From Spirochaetota bacterium (GTDB lineage: Bacteria > Spirochaetota > B62-G9 > DRHN01): a DNA stretch of 42,082 nt. This document shows, one piece after another, positions 34,009 to 41,767 of the stretch (position 1 is the stretch's first letter; each line of letters starts with the position of its first letter). The translations under genes and the position numbers were made by a program. The notes under the pieces were generated by a model. It ran no database searches, had not been told where the DNA came from, and was given only the letters and a program-made list of their open reading frames with translations. Where the stretch lies: positions 1 to 42,082 of the forward strand of contig JAFGTF010000125.1 of the NCBI GenBank assembly GCA_016934265.1, in the 5' to 3' direction.

Positions 34009-34689
34009 CTATTGCTCCCAGATACTTCCCGAAATTGTAATATCCGAAAACCATGACTCGTAGAAATACGAATCTTTCGGCTTGGTACCGCTGAGCAACA
34101 CTCTGTTCTCACCGTCGATGACAAGAACCGTGAGACTCGTTCTGAACCGTAAAAGGGAGCACGAACCCAACAGTCTTCCGGTGACCGTTAGAAGATACGC
34201 CTTCTCGAGGCCGTCGATCCCGTACCGTTTTGCGTACTCCTGCGTATCTACGGCGCGCAGGATTCTCGCCTCAACGGACTTCAATGTGACTCCCGTCCCG
34301 TCCGCGCCGAGCTCCCAGGTGTTCCGTTCTATGAATCGATCTTTCGGCGTCCAGCCTCGAAAGCTTCCCGGATCCTTTGCCACCTCACGGAAGAACAGCT
34401 CATCCGTATCAGGTCCCGTCCAGTCCGGTTCGAGTGACAGTTCCCATGCTCGGTCGTACTCTCCCCTGTCGATATGCAGATAGAATGACCTTGCGCTGTT
34501 TTCCGGTGTCTTCGTACCGGGAAAAGTCTTTAGTACGCCCGGCGAGTATATGAGGTCTGTGAGAACTATCCTGTTGCCTCCCAGTATCCGTAACAAGACC
34601 CCCGCCACGACGAAACAAAAGAGCAGAACGACCGGAAGCCTTCTTTTCTTCACACCCGGCTCGTAGCCTGCGTTACCGGTAGCACCCAC
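34009..34689 (-). CDS. Membrane-anchored protein of unknown function
   Basis: A 226-residue protein I do not recognise. A basic KKRR patch followed by one hydrophobic helix (about residues 19-38) anchors it with a long outer domain. That domain has a SFYLHIDRGEYDRAWELS segment, resembling the helix of SnoaL/DUF4878-like folds, and later beta-rich sequence. The start is GTG at 34689 with GAGGAGG upstream. It overlaps the aminotransferase by 11 bases, so it belongs to the selenium/sulfur cluster. Its only clue to function is that context. Confidence 0.75.
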   Translation of the reverse strand: MGATGNAGYEPGVKKRRLPVVLLFCFVVAGVLLRILGGNRIVLTDLIYSPGVLKTFPGTKTPENSARSFYLHIDRGEYDRAWELSLEPDWTGPDTDELFFREVAKDPGSFRGWTPKDRFIERNTWELGADGTGVTLKSVEARILRAVDTQEYAKRYGIDGLEKAYLLTVTGRLLGSCSLLRFRTSLTVLVIDGENRVLLSGTKPKDSYFYESWFSDITISGSIWEQ

Positions 34690-34715
34690 CCCGCCACCCT
34701 CCTCATTGATTGTAA

Positions 34716-34782
34716 TAAGAAGCGGCCGAAGCCGTGCCCGGTCTCGGCACCCCTAAGAAAGCTTCGGCACCCGGGCTTCTTA
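34716..34782 (-). terminator. Nested long inverted repeat between flavin reductase and unknown gene
   Basis: Three nested pairs are exact: TAAGAAGC with GCTTCTTA (outer), GCCGAAGC with GCTTCGGC (middle), and GTGCC with GGCAC (inner). The structure spans 67 bases, 75 bases after the flavin reductase stop. It is likely the terminator separating the two transcription units, although the minus-strand T-run is short. Confidence 0.7.
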
Positions 34783-34856
34783 CGCCTTCTCTTCACTGTT
34801 CTTACGAGCTCTGTTTCGGACGCATATCTTCTTTATTTATCATGAAAAGGCCCCGT

Positions 34857-35366
34857 TTACCCTCCCCAAGCGAGTACGCGGTCCACCCTTCCCACGTACA
34901 TGCGGTGATAATCCTTCTTTGGATAATGGGTGTGTATCTCGGGATCCAGAAATCGCTCCGGCAGCAAGTCCTGGCTGTAAATCTTTTTCAAAAGCAGCAC
35001 AAGACGCGCCTCGTCGAAGTATACGGTATCCTCATCCCATACGGGGGTGAGGCCCGCGGCCTTGACCTTGTCGGTATCGCGGCCCGATTTCGTACCGCAA
35101 ATATCGAGTGCCTTCTTGTACTTCCGTTCGAAGAAGCAGAGGCTGAACGCATCCGTTTTCTCCATGAACCCGTATGTATACCGTGTCGGCCGCACGAAAC
35201 AGAACGCCACGCTCCATGACCACAGGGTTCCGAAACCGCCCCATGCGGCCGTCATTGTGTTGTACTCATCCCGGCTGCCCGCGGTAATCAGCATCCATTC
35301 AGTGCCGATGATCCTGAAAGGACTCTCGTCGAGATCGAGCGGGTCTATCACCCTGAAATCGCTCAT
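34857..35366 (-). CDS. Flavin reductase-like FMN-binding protein
   Basis: A 169-residue split-barrel flavoprotein. ITAGSRDEYNTMTAAWGGFG, FCFVRPTRYTYGFMEK and the C-terminal HRMYVGRVDRVLA follow the flavin reductase-like domain. It probably binds FMN and moves electrons to an unidentified partner. GGGAGG ribosome site 5 bases before the ATG. Single-gene unit by spacing: 355 bases without a gene upstream and a hairpin downstream. Confidence 0.88.
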   Translation of the reverse strand: MSDFRVIDPLDLDESPFRIIGTEWMLITAGSRDEYNTMTAAWGGFGTLWSWSVAFCFVRPTRYTYGFMEKTDAFSLCFFERKYKKALDICGTKSGRDTDKVKAAGLTPVWDEDTVYFDEARLVLLLKKIYSQDLLPERFLDPEIHTHYPKKDYHRMYVGRVDRVLAWGG

Positions 35367-35721
35367 AGAAACCTCCCGGTACCCATTCGAATTAGACTCC
35401 TTTATACAGATACTCGATCCCTCGCATAGAAAAGAATCTTCCGTCTATCCGTTTCCACGCCGTCGCTCGGTTCCCTGCCGGCTTGAGATCGAGGTCGTCT
35501 CCCCCAAAAAGCTAAGCTCGTACCATACCGGTACGATCCTGCACGGCTCTTCCAACGGCCGCATAGACAACGGCAAGGACCGCCCGTTCAAAGCTCTTAA
35601 TGACGGGACTTTCCTAGATCGCCGGATGTATTCCCCCGCCATATCGAATTACCGAACCATCTCCTCGTGTAAGCCGCCTCTCTTCTACCATGGCTTCATC
35701 ACACCGCTTCCCTTTCTTATA
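35367..35721. other. Non-coding gap before the flavin reductase gene
   Basis: A hairpin, TCGTACC-ATACC-GGTACGA (35518-35536), may end DUF554 transcription or be an operator. A long plus-strand open frame crosses the gap but is antisense to both neighbours. No consensus promoter was seen. Confidence 0.4.
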
Positions 35722-36411
35722 TCACGCGACATCAGGAAAAAATCTCGTGAGGATCAAGACCCATACGAGCGCAGGCATGAAATTTACGACCCTGATCCGC
35801 TTTATCTCGAGCAGGTTGATACCGATCCCGATTATCATAGCCCCTCCGATCCCGGTGAGCCCTGATACGAGAATCGGCGTAAAAAATCTCTGGCTCAGGC
35901 GAGCGAAAAGCGTAATTCCCGCCTGGAATAGAAACAGAGGTATCGCCGAAAAGCCGACACCGAACCCGTACATCGAGGCGAGCGCAATCGAGGTGAATCC
36001 GTCGAGAACCGATTTCGCAAGCAGCACGGTGTGATCCCCCCGAAGCCCCTCGTCCATGGCACCCACGATGGTCATCGCGCCTATGCAGAAGATGATAAAC
36101 GCGGTAACGAGCCCCTCGCCGAAACCCTCCCCGCCTTTCTTCAATCTCCCCTGCAGCCTGTCCGCAAGACCTTTAATACGCTCGGTGAGACGTAAAAGCT
36201 CACCGGTTATTCCGCCCAGGATCAGGCTGAATATGAAGATCAAAATACTTTTTGCCTCGAAGGCCATACGCATGCCGATGACGAGTGTCGCAAGCCCGAG
36301 CGCAGCGAACACCATGCGCCTGATGCGCTCGGGAATCCGCTTGCCGAGAAGGGTGCCTAGTACGCTTCCCGCGACCACTGCTGCTGCATTCACGATCGTT
36401 CCGAGCGGCAT
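35722..36411 (-). CDS. DUF554 membrane protein
   Basis: A 229-residue, multi-helix membrane protein of the DUF554 family. It starts MPLGTIVNAAAVVAGSVLG, has a conserved GGITGELL and AKSVLDGFTSIALASMYG, and ends in a hydrophobic helix. Function unknown; a transport role has been guessed for the family. The ATG at 36411 has GGGAG at 6 bases; the frame continues to 36435. A strong terminator lies just upstream, so it is its own unit. Confidence 0.87.
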   Translation of the reverse strand: MPLGTIVNAAAVVAGSVLGTLLGKRIPERIRRMVFAALGLATLVIGMRMAFEAKSILIFIFSLILGGITGELLRLTERIKGLADRLQGRLKKGGEGFGEGLVTAFIIFCIGAMTIVGAMDEGLRGDHTVLLAKSVLDGFTSIALASMYGFGVGFSAIPLFLFQAGITLFARLSQRFFTPILVSGLTGIGGAMIIGIGINLLEIKRIRVVNFMPALVWVLILTRFFPDVA

Positions 36412-36493
36412 GAAGACTCCCTGATGATTCCTCAATGTTTAAAGCCCAATAAGTATAGTACGGGAACGAAAAAAATTAAAGCCGAATATGAAA

Positions 36494-36524
36494 AGGCACC
36501 AAAGCGCCGCGCGCCCTGGTGCCT
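36494..36524 (-). terminator. Intrinsic terminator of the ThuA-containing operon
   Basis: On the minus strand AGGCACCA and TGGTGCCT pair around a GC-rich loop and run into TTTTC. It lies about 70 bases after the ThuA stop and before the DUF554 gene. Confidence 0.75.
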
Positions 36525-36591
36525 CTCCGAAAGAAATATATTCTTTTTTCGTTACGCCCGTATAGCTACCGTGATGCTGCACTCGGCGTTT

Positions 36592-37347
36592 TTACTTCGA
36601 TGCCCACGAAAACCCGCGCGCAATAATTTCAGGTATCGGCTCTTTCATTATCCGTTTCTCGTCATGCCCGAGCGAACAGTAGAACACCTTCCCCTTCCCC
36701 CAGTACTTCGTCCATATCACGGGAATCTCCGCTTTCTTGTTTTCCACATGAGGCCCGTGCGTCACCGCGTCTTCCTCGAAATTCCAAAGGCCGAAACCGT
36801 ACTCCCTATTGATCGTCGCCGTTTTATCCGACCTGCACTCTCCCCCCCGTGACGGCACACTCGTCGTTGCGAGTATCTGTATCGCAGGGTCATACTGAAT
36901 GTAGTACTGCTCGTCGTATACCGTGAAGTCATCGATCCCTTCCACGATCGGGCTGCTTTTTTTCTTGATATTCACTTCAAACTCGAGGCCGTGACCGTCA
37001 ATGCCCGCGGCACCGACATGCGCCACAAGCTGCCCCCCCGCCATGAACTGCCAGTCGGGACTGCTCCGAAACGCATCGCATAATCCCGCATGACAGCCTG
37101 CAAGACCCACCCCGCCCGCCACCACTCCCACCATGTTGTCGAGCTGATCTATCGTCAATTCTCCCATGGTCCAGTGCGGTACGATAAGGTCCATTCCCAT
37201 AAGCTTTTTTTTGTCGCCGTACACTTCCAATGAGTCCGAAAGCTCAACCTCGAATCCCAGGCCTTTCAGCACTCCCTGATAGAACCGCGCGACTTTTTCC
37301 GGTTCGTGTCCGTCCCACCCCCCGTATACAACCAGCGCTTTTTTCAC
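36592..37347 (-). CDS. ThuA-like domain protein
   Basis: A 251-residue protein of the ThuA family (class I glutamine amidotransferase-like fold), linked to trehalose and other sugar catabolism. KALVVYGGWDGHEPEK at the start, LIVPHWTMGELT, and GGVGLAGCHAGLCDAF in the middle with the glycine-cysteine turn. I place the start at the GTG at 37347, which has AGGAGG 7-8 bases upstream; the frame is open to 37377. It is the last gene of the LacI/Gfo-Idh/TIM-barrel sugar operon. Confidence 0.9.
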   Translation of the reverse strand: MKKALVVYGGWDGHEPEKVARFYQGVLKGLGFEVELSDSLEVYGDKKKLMGMDLIVPHWTMGELTIDQLDNMVGVVAGGVGLAGCHAGLCDAFRSSPDWQFMAGGQLVAHVGAAGIDGHGLEFEVNIKKKSSPIVEGIDDFTVYDEQYYIQYDPAIQILATTSVPSRGGECRSDKTATINREYGFGLWNFEEDAVTHGPHVENKKAEIPVIWTKYWGKGKVFYCSLGHDEKRIMKEPIPEIIARGFSWASK

Positions 37348-37404
37348 CGTATTTCCTCCTTCTGGATAGTATTTCAAAAACGGATCCCTAGTCCTGCAAC
37401 CGGC

Positions 37405-38412
37405 TCACGCAGAGTCCCGTATTATTAGTGTGGGCGTAAACAGCTGCGTCTTCGGTTCTATCTCCTCATCCGTTTCGATCAGCTTCAGCAGAAGCTCGGC
37501 GGCGGCGACTGCTATTTCGTATTTCGGTTGCTCCAGACATGTCAGCCTCGGATTGATGATCTCGTTGGCGGCGGCTTCGTCATACCCGATTATTCCGATA
37601 TCCCCCGGCACCCGCATACCGCTTTCATGCAGCGCGCGAAGGCACCCGTAGGAAAGCACGTCGTTCGAAGCGAATATTCCGTCGATATCCACTTTCCTTT
37701 TCAGGAGGTTTTTCATATACAAATACCCCACTTCCATCGTCGTCCCCACCCTGTGGACCATACCGTCGTAAAAAGAGAGGCCGCGCTCGGTTATCGCCTT
37801 CTTGAACCCCTCGGCGCGTTTCTCGGAGTATATCATATCCTTTCCCGCGCCTATGTAGATGATCTTTTTGTACCCCCTGTCGAGGAGAAATTTGGTAGCC
37901 AAATACCCTCCCAACAGATCGTCGCCTACGATGCAGTGAGCCTCACAATCCGTCGGACAGTTTCCGAAGAACACCACGGGAATGTTGCACTGCATCAATA
38001 CGGACTTGCAGACATTATACGGGTCCGAGGGCGATACCAGAAGGCCGTCGACTCCCCGTGATATCATGTTCTTTATTATCTGCTCCTGTCTCGCACTGTC
38101 CTCATACGTGTTCGACACAATGATGCTGTAGGAGTGTTTCTGTGCAACATCATCCACGCCTTTGATTATAGTTGAAAAAAAAGGGTTGCACACGTCGAAC
38201 TGTATGATCCCGATCGACTTCGTCTGTTTTAATCGCAGGCTCTTCGCAATTATATCCGGTGTATAATCCCACCTTTGTGCCAGCTTTTGTATCTTTTTCC
38301 TCGTCTCCGGGGCTACATCACCTTTCCCGTTGAGAGCCCTTGATACCTGGCTCACCGACAGCCCCAACTTGTCGGCGATATCCTGCTGCCGTATTCTACT
38401 GTTATCAGCCAT
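37405..38412 (-). CDS. LacI-family transcriptional regulator
   Basis: A 335-residue regulator. An N-terminal helix-turn-helix (RQQDIADKLGLSVSQVSRAL, residues 8-27) and hinge, then a periplasmic-binding-protein-like effector domain (GIIQFDVCNPFFSTIIKGV; FASNDVLSYGCLRALHESG; IIGYDEAAANEII). It probably responds to the sugar handled by the flanking genes. No clear LacI-type dyad was found in the immediate gaps, so its operator may be upstream of the operon or lost with the group II intron insertion. Confidence 0.94.
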   Translation of the reverse strand: MADNSRIRQQDIADKLGLSVSQVSRALNGKGDVAPETRKKIQKLAQRWDYTPDIIAKSLRLKQTKSIGIIQFDVCNPFFSTIIKGVDDVAQKHSYSIIVSNTYEDSARQEQIIKNMISRGVDGLLVSPSDPYNVCKSVLMQCNIPVVFFGNCPTDCEAHCIVGDDLLGGYLATKFLLDRGYKKIIYIGAGKDMIYSEKRAEGFKKAITERGLSFYDGMVHRVGTTMEVGYLYMKNLLKRKVDIDGIFASNDVLSYGCLRALHESGMRVPGDIGIIGYDEAAANEIINPRLTCLEQPKYEIAVAAAELLLKLIETDEEIEPKTQLFTPTLIIRDSA

Positions 38413-38547
38413 CCCCTATTCTTCCATGAATGTTGTACCGTATCGCCGCCGCATACCGGATGAAACCACTCAGACGACGAACACCACTTCTCTCGTCACC
38501 GGAATCACGCAATCACGCTTTCTCGCAAGCTATGTATGACCGGACCG

Positions 38548-39717
38548 CTATTTTTCGAGCACGAAGTCCGGAAGGTTCGGAGTCAGAGGTTCAGGCTTGG
38601 CACAGGTGCTGGTCAGCTTATAGTATTTCTCGCTCTTAGCGGACTCCATGAAACCGACCATAGTTTCGAGTACGTGGAAGGCCATCTCACCGCTTGCCCT
38701 GTTCGAGCGTCCGGTCTGGATGGCATACGCCATATCGCCGAGCCCCACCCCTCTGCTGTTCCCGTTGTAGCCGTGGATGACCGGAATTTCGTCCCATGCC
38801 GTCATCTTCGGCTTCCTCGGAATCTGAGACGGATATCCGAGCCAGTCGGAATCTTTTCCCCGCCTGAAATAGATCTTGCCGCCGAAAACGTTCGGGCCGC
38901 CGTAGGGGTCGTCCTCATGCATGTAAATCGTTCCCTCTCGTCCGTAGATCTCGATTCGCGGGAGGTGCGGGTCCCATACATCGAAGCTCATCATTACCGT
39001 ACCCAAGGCCCCGCTTGCAAAATCCATTACCCCGGTTATGTGTGTCTCGGTTCCGACCTTGACCTTCTCTCCGTACTTCGCCTGGCTCGTGACGGTTCTC
39101 TCCTTGAAAAACGTTCTCGCGCCGCCGAACACCTGCTTTACCGGACCGAGTATGGAAATCAAGGCGGTCATGTAATATACTCCCATATCGAACATCGGTC
39201 CAGCGCCCTTCTGGTAGAGGAACGCCGGGTCGGGATGCCATACCTCATGACCGTGGAACGCGCAGAACGCCGTCGCTGCGACGGGCTCTCCTATCCAGCC
39301 GTCGTCTATGAGCTTCCTGCACGTCTGAAGCCTGCCGCCGAGGAAGGTATCCGGGGCACATCCGACAAACCGTTTCTTCTGATTCGCCAGCCGGATAATC
39401 TTCTTGCCGTCCTCCAGATCGATAGCCAACGGTTTCTCGCTGTACGCATGCTTTCCCGCCTCGAGCGCGGCGAGATAGATCTTTGCATGCGACTGCGGTG
39501 TCGTCAGGTTGAGCACGATGTCGATGGCGGGGTCGTTGATCAGTTCGTCAACGCTGCACGCCTTCGGGATGTCGTATTCCTTGGCCTTCGCTTCAGCACG
39601 TGCCGAAATGAGATCGGCGCACGCGACGATATCGAGTACCGACCATTTTTGGCAGTTCTGAAAGTAGATGTCGCATATGTTCCCACATCCTACAAGCCCC
39701 ACTTTCAGTGTTTTCAT
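38548..39717 (-). CDS. Gfo/Idh/MocA-family oxidoreductase
   Basis: A 389-residue NAD(P)-dependent sugar oxidoreductase. Rossmann motif VGLVGCGNICD, the EKP motif in KHAYSEKPLAID, and the C-terminal beta domain (GAGPMFDMGVYYMTALISILG) with the catalytic His region are typical of myo-inositol dehydrogenase-like enzymes. The frame is open to 39753, but the ATG at 39717 has GGAGG 8-9 bases upstream. A TIM-barrel isomerase gene lies 58 bases upstream and the LacI regulator downstream, so a small inositol- or glucoside-type pathway is likely. Confidence 0.93.
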   Translation of the reverse strand: MKTLKVGLVGCGNICDIYFQNCQKWSVLDIVACADLISARAEAKAKEYDIPKACSVDELINDPAIDIVLNLTTPQSHAKIYLAALEAGKHAYSEKPLAIDLEDGKKIIRLANQKKRFVGCAPDTFLGGRLQTCRKLIDDGWIGEPVAATAFCAFHGHEVWHPDPAFLYQKGAGPMFDMGVYYMTALISILGPVKQVFGGARTFFKERTVTSQAKYGEKVKVGTETHITGVMDFASGALGTVMMSFDVWDPHLPRIEIYGREGTIYMHEDDPYGGPNVFGGKIYFRRGKDSDWLGYPSQIPRKPKMTAWDEIPVIHGYNGNSRGVGLGDMAYAIQTGRSNRASGEMAFHVLETMVGFMESAKSEKYYKLTSTCAKPEPLTPNLPDFVLEK

Positions 39718-39775
39718 ATAGTATACCTCCGCTCCTATAAATATATTTTCCACTGCACATCGGTTCGAATCCGGT

Positions 39776-40627
39776 TTATAACGACTTCAAAATCGGCGCT
39801 ATATACTCTATGGTATCCCTCGATCCTTTTACGGGGTCCGGGTTATACCCGCCGAAGAAACCCTCGTACTCCGCGTGAAGCCATCCGTCGTATCCCACTT
39901 CTTTCAAGGTCCTGAGGAACAATATAAAATCGATGTCCCCCTCTCCCATCGCTGAATACCCTCTCGCAGCAGGCACGTTGTCATCCTTCTTTTCGAATTG
40001 CTTCGCGTCCTTAACATGCACGGAGACGATGTGTTCTTTCAATGCTTTCACCGCCTCTATCGGATCGTCTCCGCTCTGGAAGTAGTTGCTCGGATCAATG
40101 TTCGCATAAAAGTTCTCCCCGATCGTCTTTTTCGCTTTCATAAACGTCGCCATATTGTCGATCGGCCACGTCGTCACCACTTCCATCGCCAGCTTGATGC
40201 CGTGTTTTCCCGTGTACTCAGACGCCCACGTGAGGTTCTCGATCACCTGCTTCCATATCGCCTCTTCGGACATCCCGGGCGCGGGAGGTCCCGCCACCAC
40301 TACTATCGTCCCTATGCCGAAACGCCGCGACAGCTCCACCACGTCCCTCAGCGTCTGTTTGACCTCCTCTATCCACTCCTCCGTGCCGCTCCAGCGGCTC
40401 ATGATGCACAGGCTCGGCAGCTCAAGCCTCAGCCTCTTCAGGTATTTTTTCAGTTTCTTCTCCTCCTGCAGAAGGTACTTCGCCCCGGGCCTCATCTCCG
40501 CGTCGAAGGGATTGATCCCGAAATCAATCTCCGTCCCCTCGTACCCCAGCTCCGCTATGCTCTCCAGTATCTGCCAGAAAGGCCATCCGACGAACTGATA
40601 CCCCAGCATGGAACATCCAAGTCTCAT
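39776..40627 (-). CDS. TIM-barrel sugar phosphate isomerase/epimerase
   Basis: A 283-residue xylose isomerase-like TIM barrel (AP endonuclease family 2). Metal-binding acids and histidines are placed in LAMEVVTTW, ANIDPSNYF, VSVHVKDAK, GEGDIDF and LHAEYEGF. These enzymes isomerise or epimerise keto-sugars or inosose derivatives. ATG with GGGGGTAAG upstream. It is the first intact gene after the decayed group II intron, and was probably once co-transcribed with the binding-protein gene beyond the intron. Confidence 0.92.
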   Translation of the reverse strand: MRLGCSMLGYQFVGWPFWQILESIAELGYEGTEIDFGINPFDAEMRPGAKYLLQEEKKLKKYLKRLRLELPSLCIMSRWSGTEEWIEEVKQTLRDVVELSRRFGIGTIVVVAGPPAPGMSEEAIWKQVIENLTWASEYTGKHGIKLAMEVVTTWPIDNMATFMKAKKTIGENFYANIDPSNYFQSGDDPIEAVKALKEHIVSVHVKDAKQFEKKDDNVPAARGYSAMGEGDIDFILFLRTLKEVGYDGWLHAEYEGFFGGYNPDPVKGSRDTIEYIAPILKSL

Positions 40628-40639
40628 CTTACCCCCTTT

Positions 40640-41295
40640 GCATATAGAAAGTGCTTTGGTTTGTCGGCAGAATAAGCGTCCGTAAATATTGCAAGGGCAA
40701 ACGGTGGGCTTTCTTTGTATTTTGGCAAATCTTGAATTATAAAAACTCTTATCAATCAGACCGCCACGCCTGCTCTTTTAGCCAAACCGCACTTCATCAG
40801 GTTCTTCACCCGGGTGCAGGTTCACTTCCACTACCGCCACCTAATACATTTAAGCTTTCGCTATATCCAACAGTCAAGCTGCTCAAATATCCCCTTTACT
40901 TCCAAAAAACCTGAAGAAATAGATCCATCCCAAAAGTTATGGTTGTAACCCTTCTTCTATCAGTCGTTTCTCCTTGCGTCCCCTGCCGCAAGGAGGGCGT
41001 CTTTGAGCTTCCCCTTCAATTTATCAACCGATGAGGATGCTACCTTTAGCCAAGGATGCCTATGCCGTATCACCGGTCACCCAAGAAACACCCTCCTCTC
41101 GCATACTTTCTCTCCTTGGCTGTAAGTGCCGAACACAGGTAGAAAAAGCATTCAAGAAACTCCATCACCCTCTAACACCGCTCAGTAGTTACCCCTCCTT
41201 GCCGTGACGTTTTACTCACTTTCCCCGGCCGCCCCCCCCACCCCCCCGCAGATTCTGTCCCTACCCTTCGGTTGGGAATCGAGCTTTTCAGCCAT
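40640..41295 (-). pseudogene. Decayed group II intron reverse transcriptase/maturase
   Basis: On the minus strand the frame starts at an ATG near 41295 (MAEKLDSQPKGRDRICGG) and soon meets a run of Gs and a stop near 41213. Further on, recognisable LtrA pieces appear in shifting frames with stops: WLKVASSSVDKLKGKLKDA (about 40990-41055), the maturase domain with GIFEQLD, RKLKCI, TRVKNLMKCGLAKR (about 40755-40900), and a C-terminal SPPFALAIFTDAY. The reverse transcriptase core (motifs 1-5, including the YADD active site) is missing, so an internal deletion at the poly-C/G tract is likely. No function expected. Confidence 0.75.
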
Positions 41296-41715
41296 GCTAT
41301 TATGCGTCTCCCCAAACCATCGAAACTCTGGCCCCTGTTCTCCAGTATATGTTCAGGTCTTCAGTCCGGTCGAGTGAACCCCTCTCTCCTATGCCCTCTG
41401 CTGACTTCTACAAGCCCCTCCCGTCACCTCCCGGTGACGGGAGCACCTGTAGCCGACTTACAGACATCCCCCTCAACTACGCACCCACCTTCACGCGTAT
41501 GCCCGGCGGCATATCCAACCACACCTTCCGTGCAGGTACAGGTTTGAAGAAATTCGCCTTCTTCTTTTGACATGGCTGCCTACTCTGCGGTTTCTGTCCA
41601 TCAGGCCAGCGCTTTTGCCCGCCGCTTCCTTCAGATTCCGCCTCGCGACAGATACCCCTTCCCCTCCGGATAACGGCTCCTCCTCCCCCCGGGCCCGTAG
41701 ACACTTTTTCCTCTA
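40640..41715 (-). mobile_element. Remnant of a class C group II intron
   Basis: The minus strand contains ribozyme core pieces that match the Oceanobacillus iheyensis class C intron as I remember it: GGAATCTGAAGGAAGCGG (41622-41639) followed by GGGCAAA, the stem-loop with CCGGGAGGT (41418-41443, 11-bp stem), and GAAGTCAGCAGAGGGCATAG (41389-41408) before the protein gene. The 5' end is probably at GTGTC near 41704. Domains V and VI at the 3' end are not found before the next gene, so the element is dead. Its site, just behind a hairpin (41724-41758), is the known class C target type. Confidence 0.8.
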
Positions 41716-41723
41716 CGCAAATA

Positions 41724-41758
41724 TATAGCTGAAGGTCGATAACAGACCCCCAGCTATA
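41724..41758 (-). terminator. Hairpin after the fourth binding-protein gene, intron target
   Basis: TATAGCTG pairs with CAGCTATA, and inside them GGTC with GACC around a 7-base loop, starting 9 bases after the binding-protein stop. On the minus strand it is followed by TATTTG and then by the group II intron. Confidence 0.75.
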
Positions 41759-41767
41759 AAATTATTA

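Noticed and set aside
35047-35865. Plus-strand open frame of 272 codons spanning a gap
   Set aside because: It starts antisense to the flavin reductase and ends antisense to DUF554; its translation has no recognisable motif and the gap part looks non-coding.
38536-39915. Long plus-strand open frame (459 codons)
   Set aside because: It is antisense to the well-supported Gfo/Idh oxidoreductase; low-complexity Arg/His/Leu-rich translation typical of the opposite frame of a GC-rich gene.
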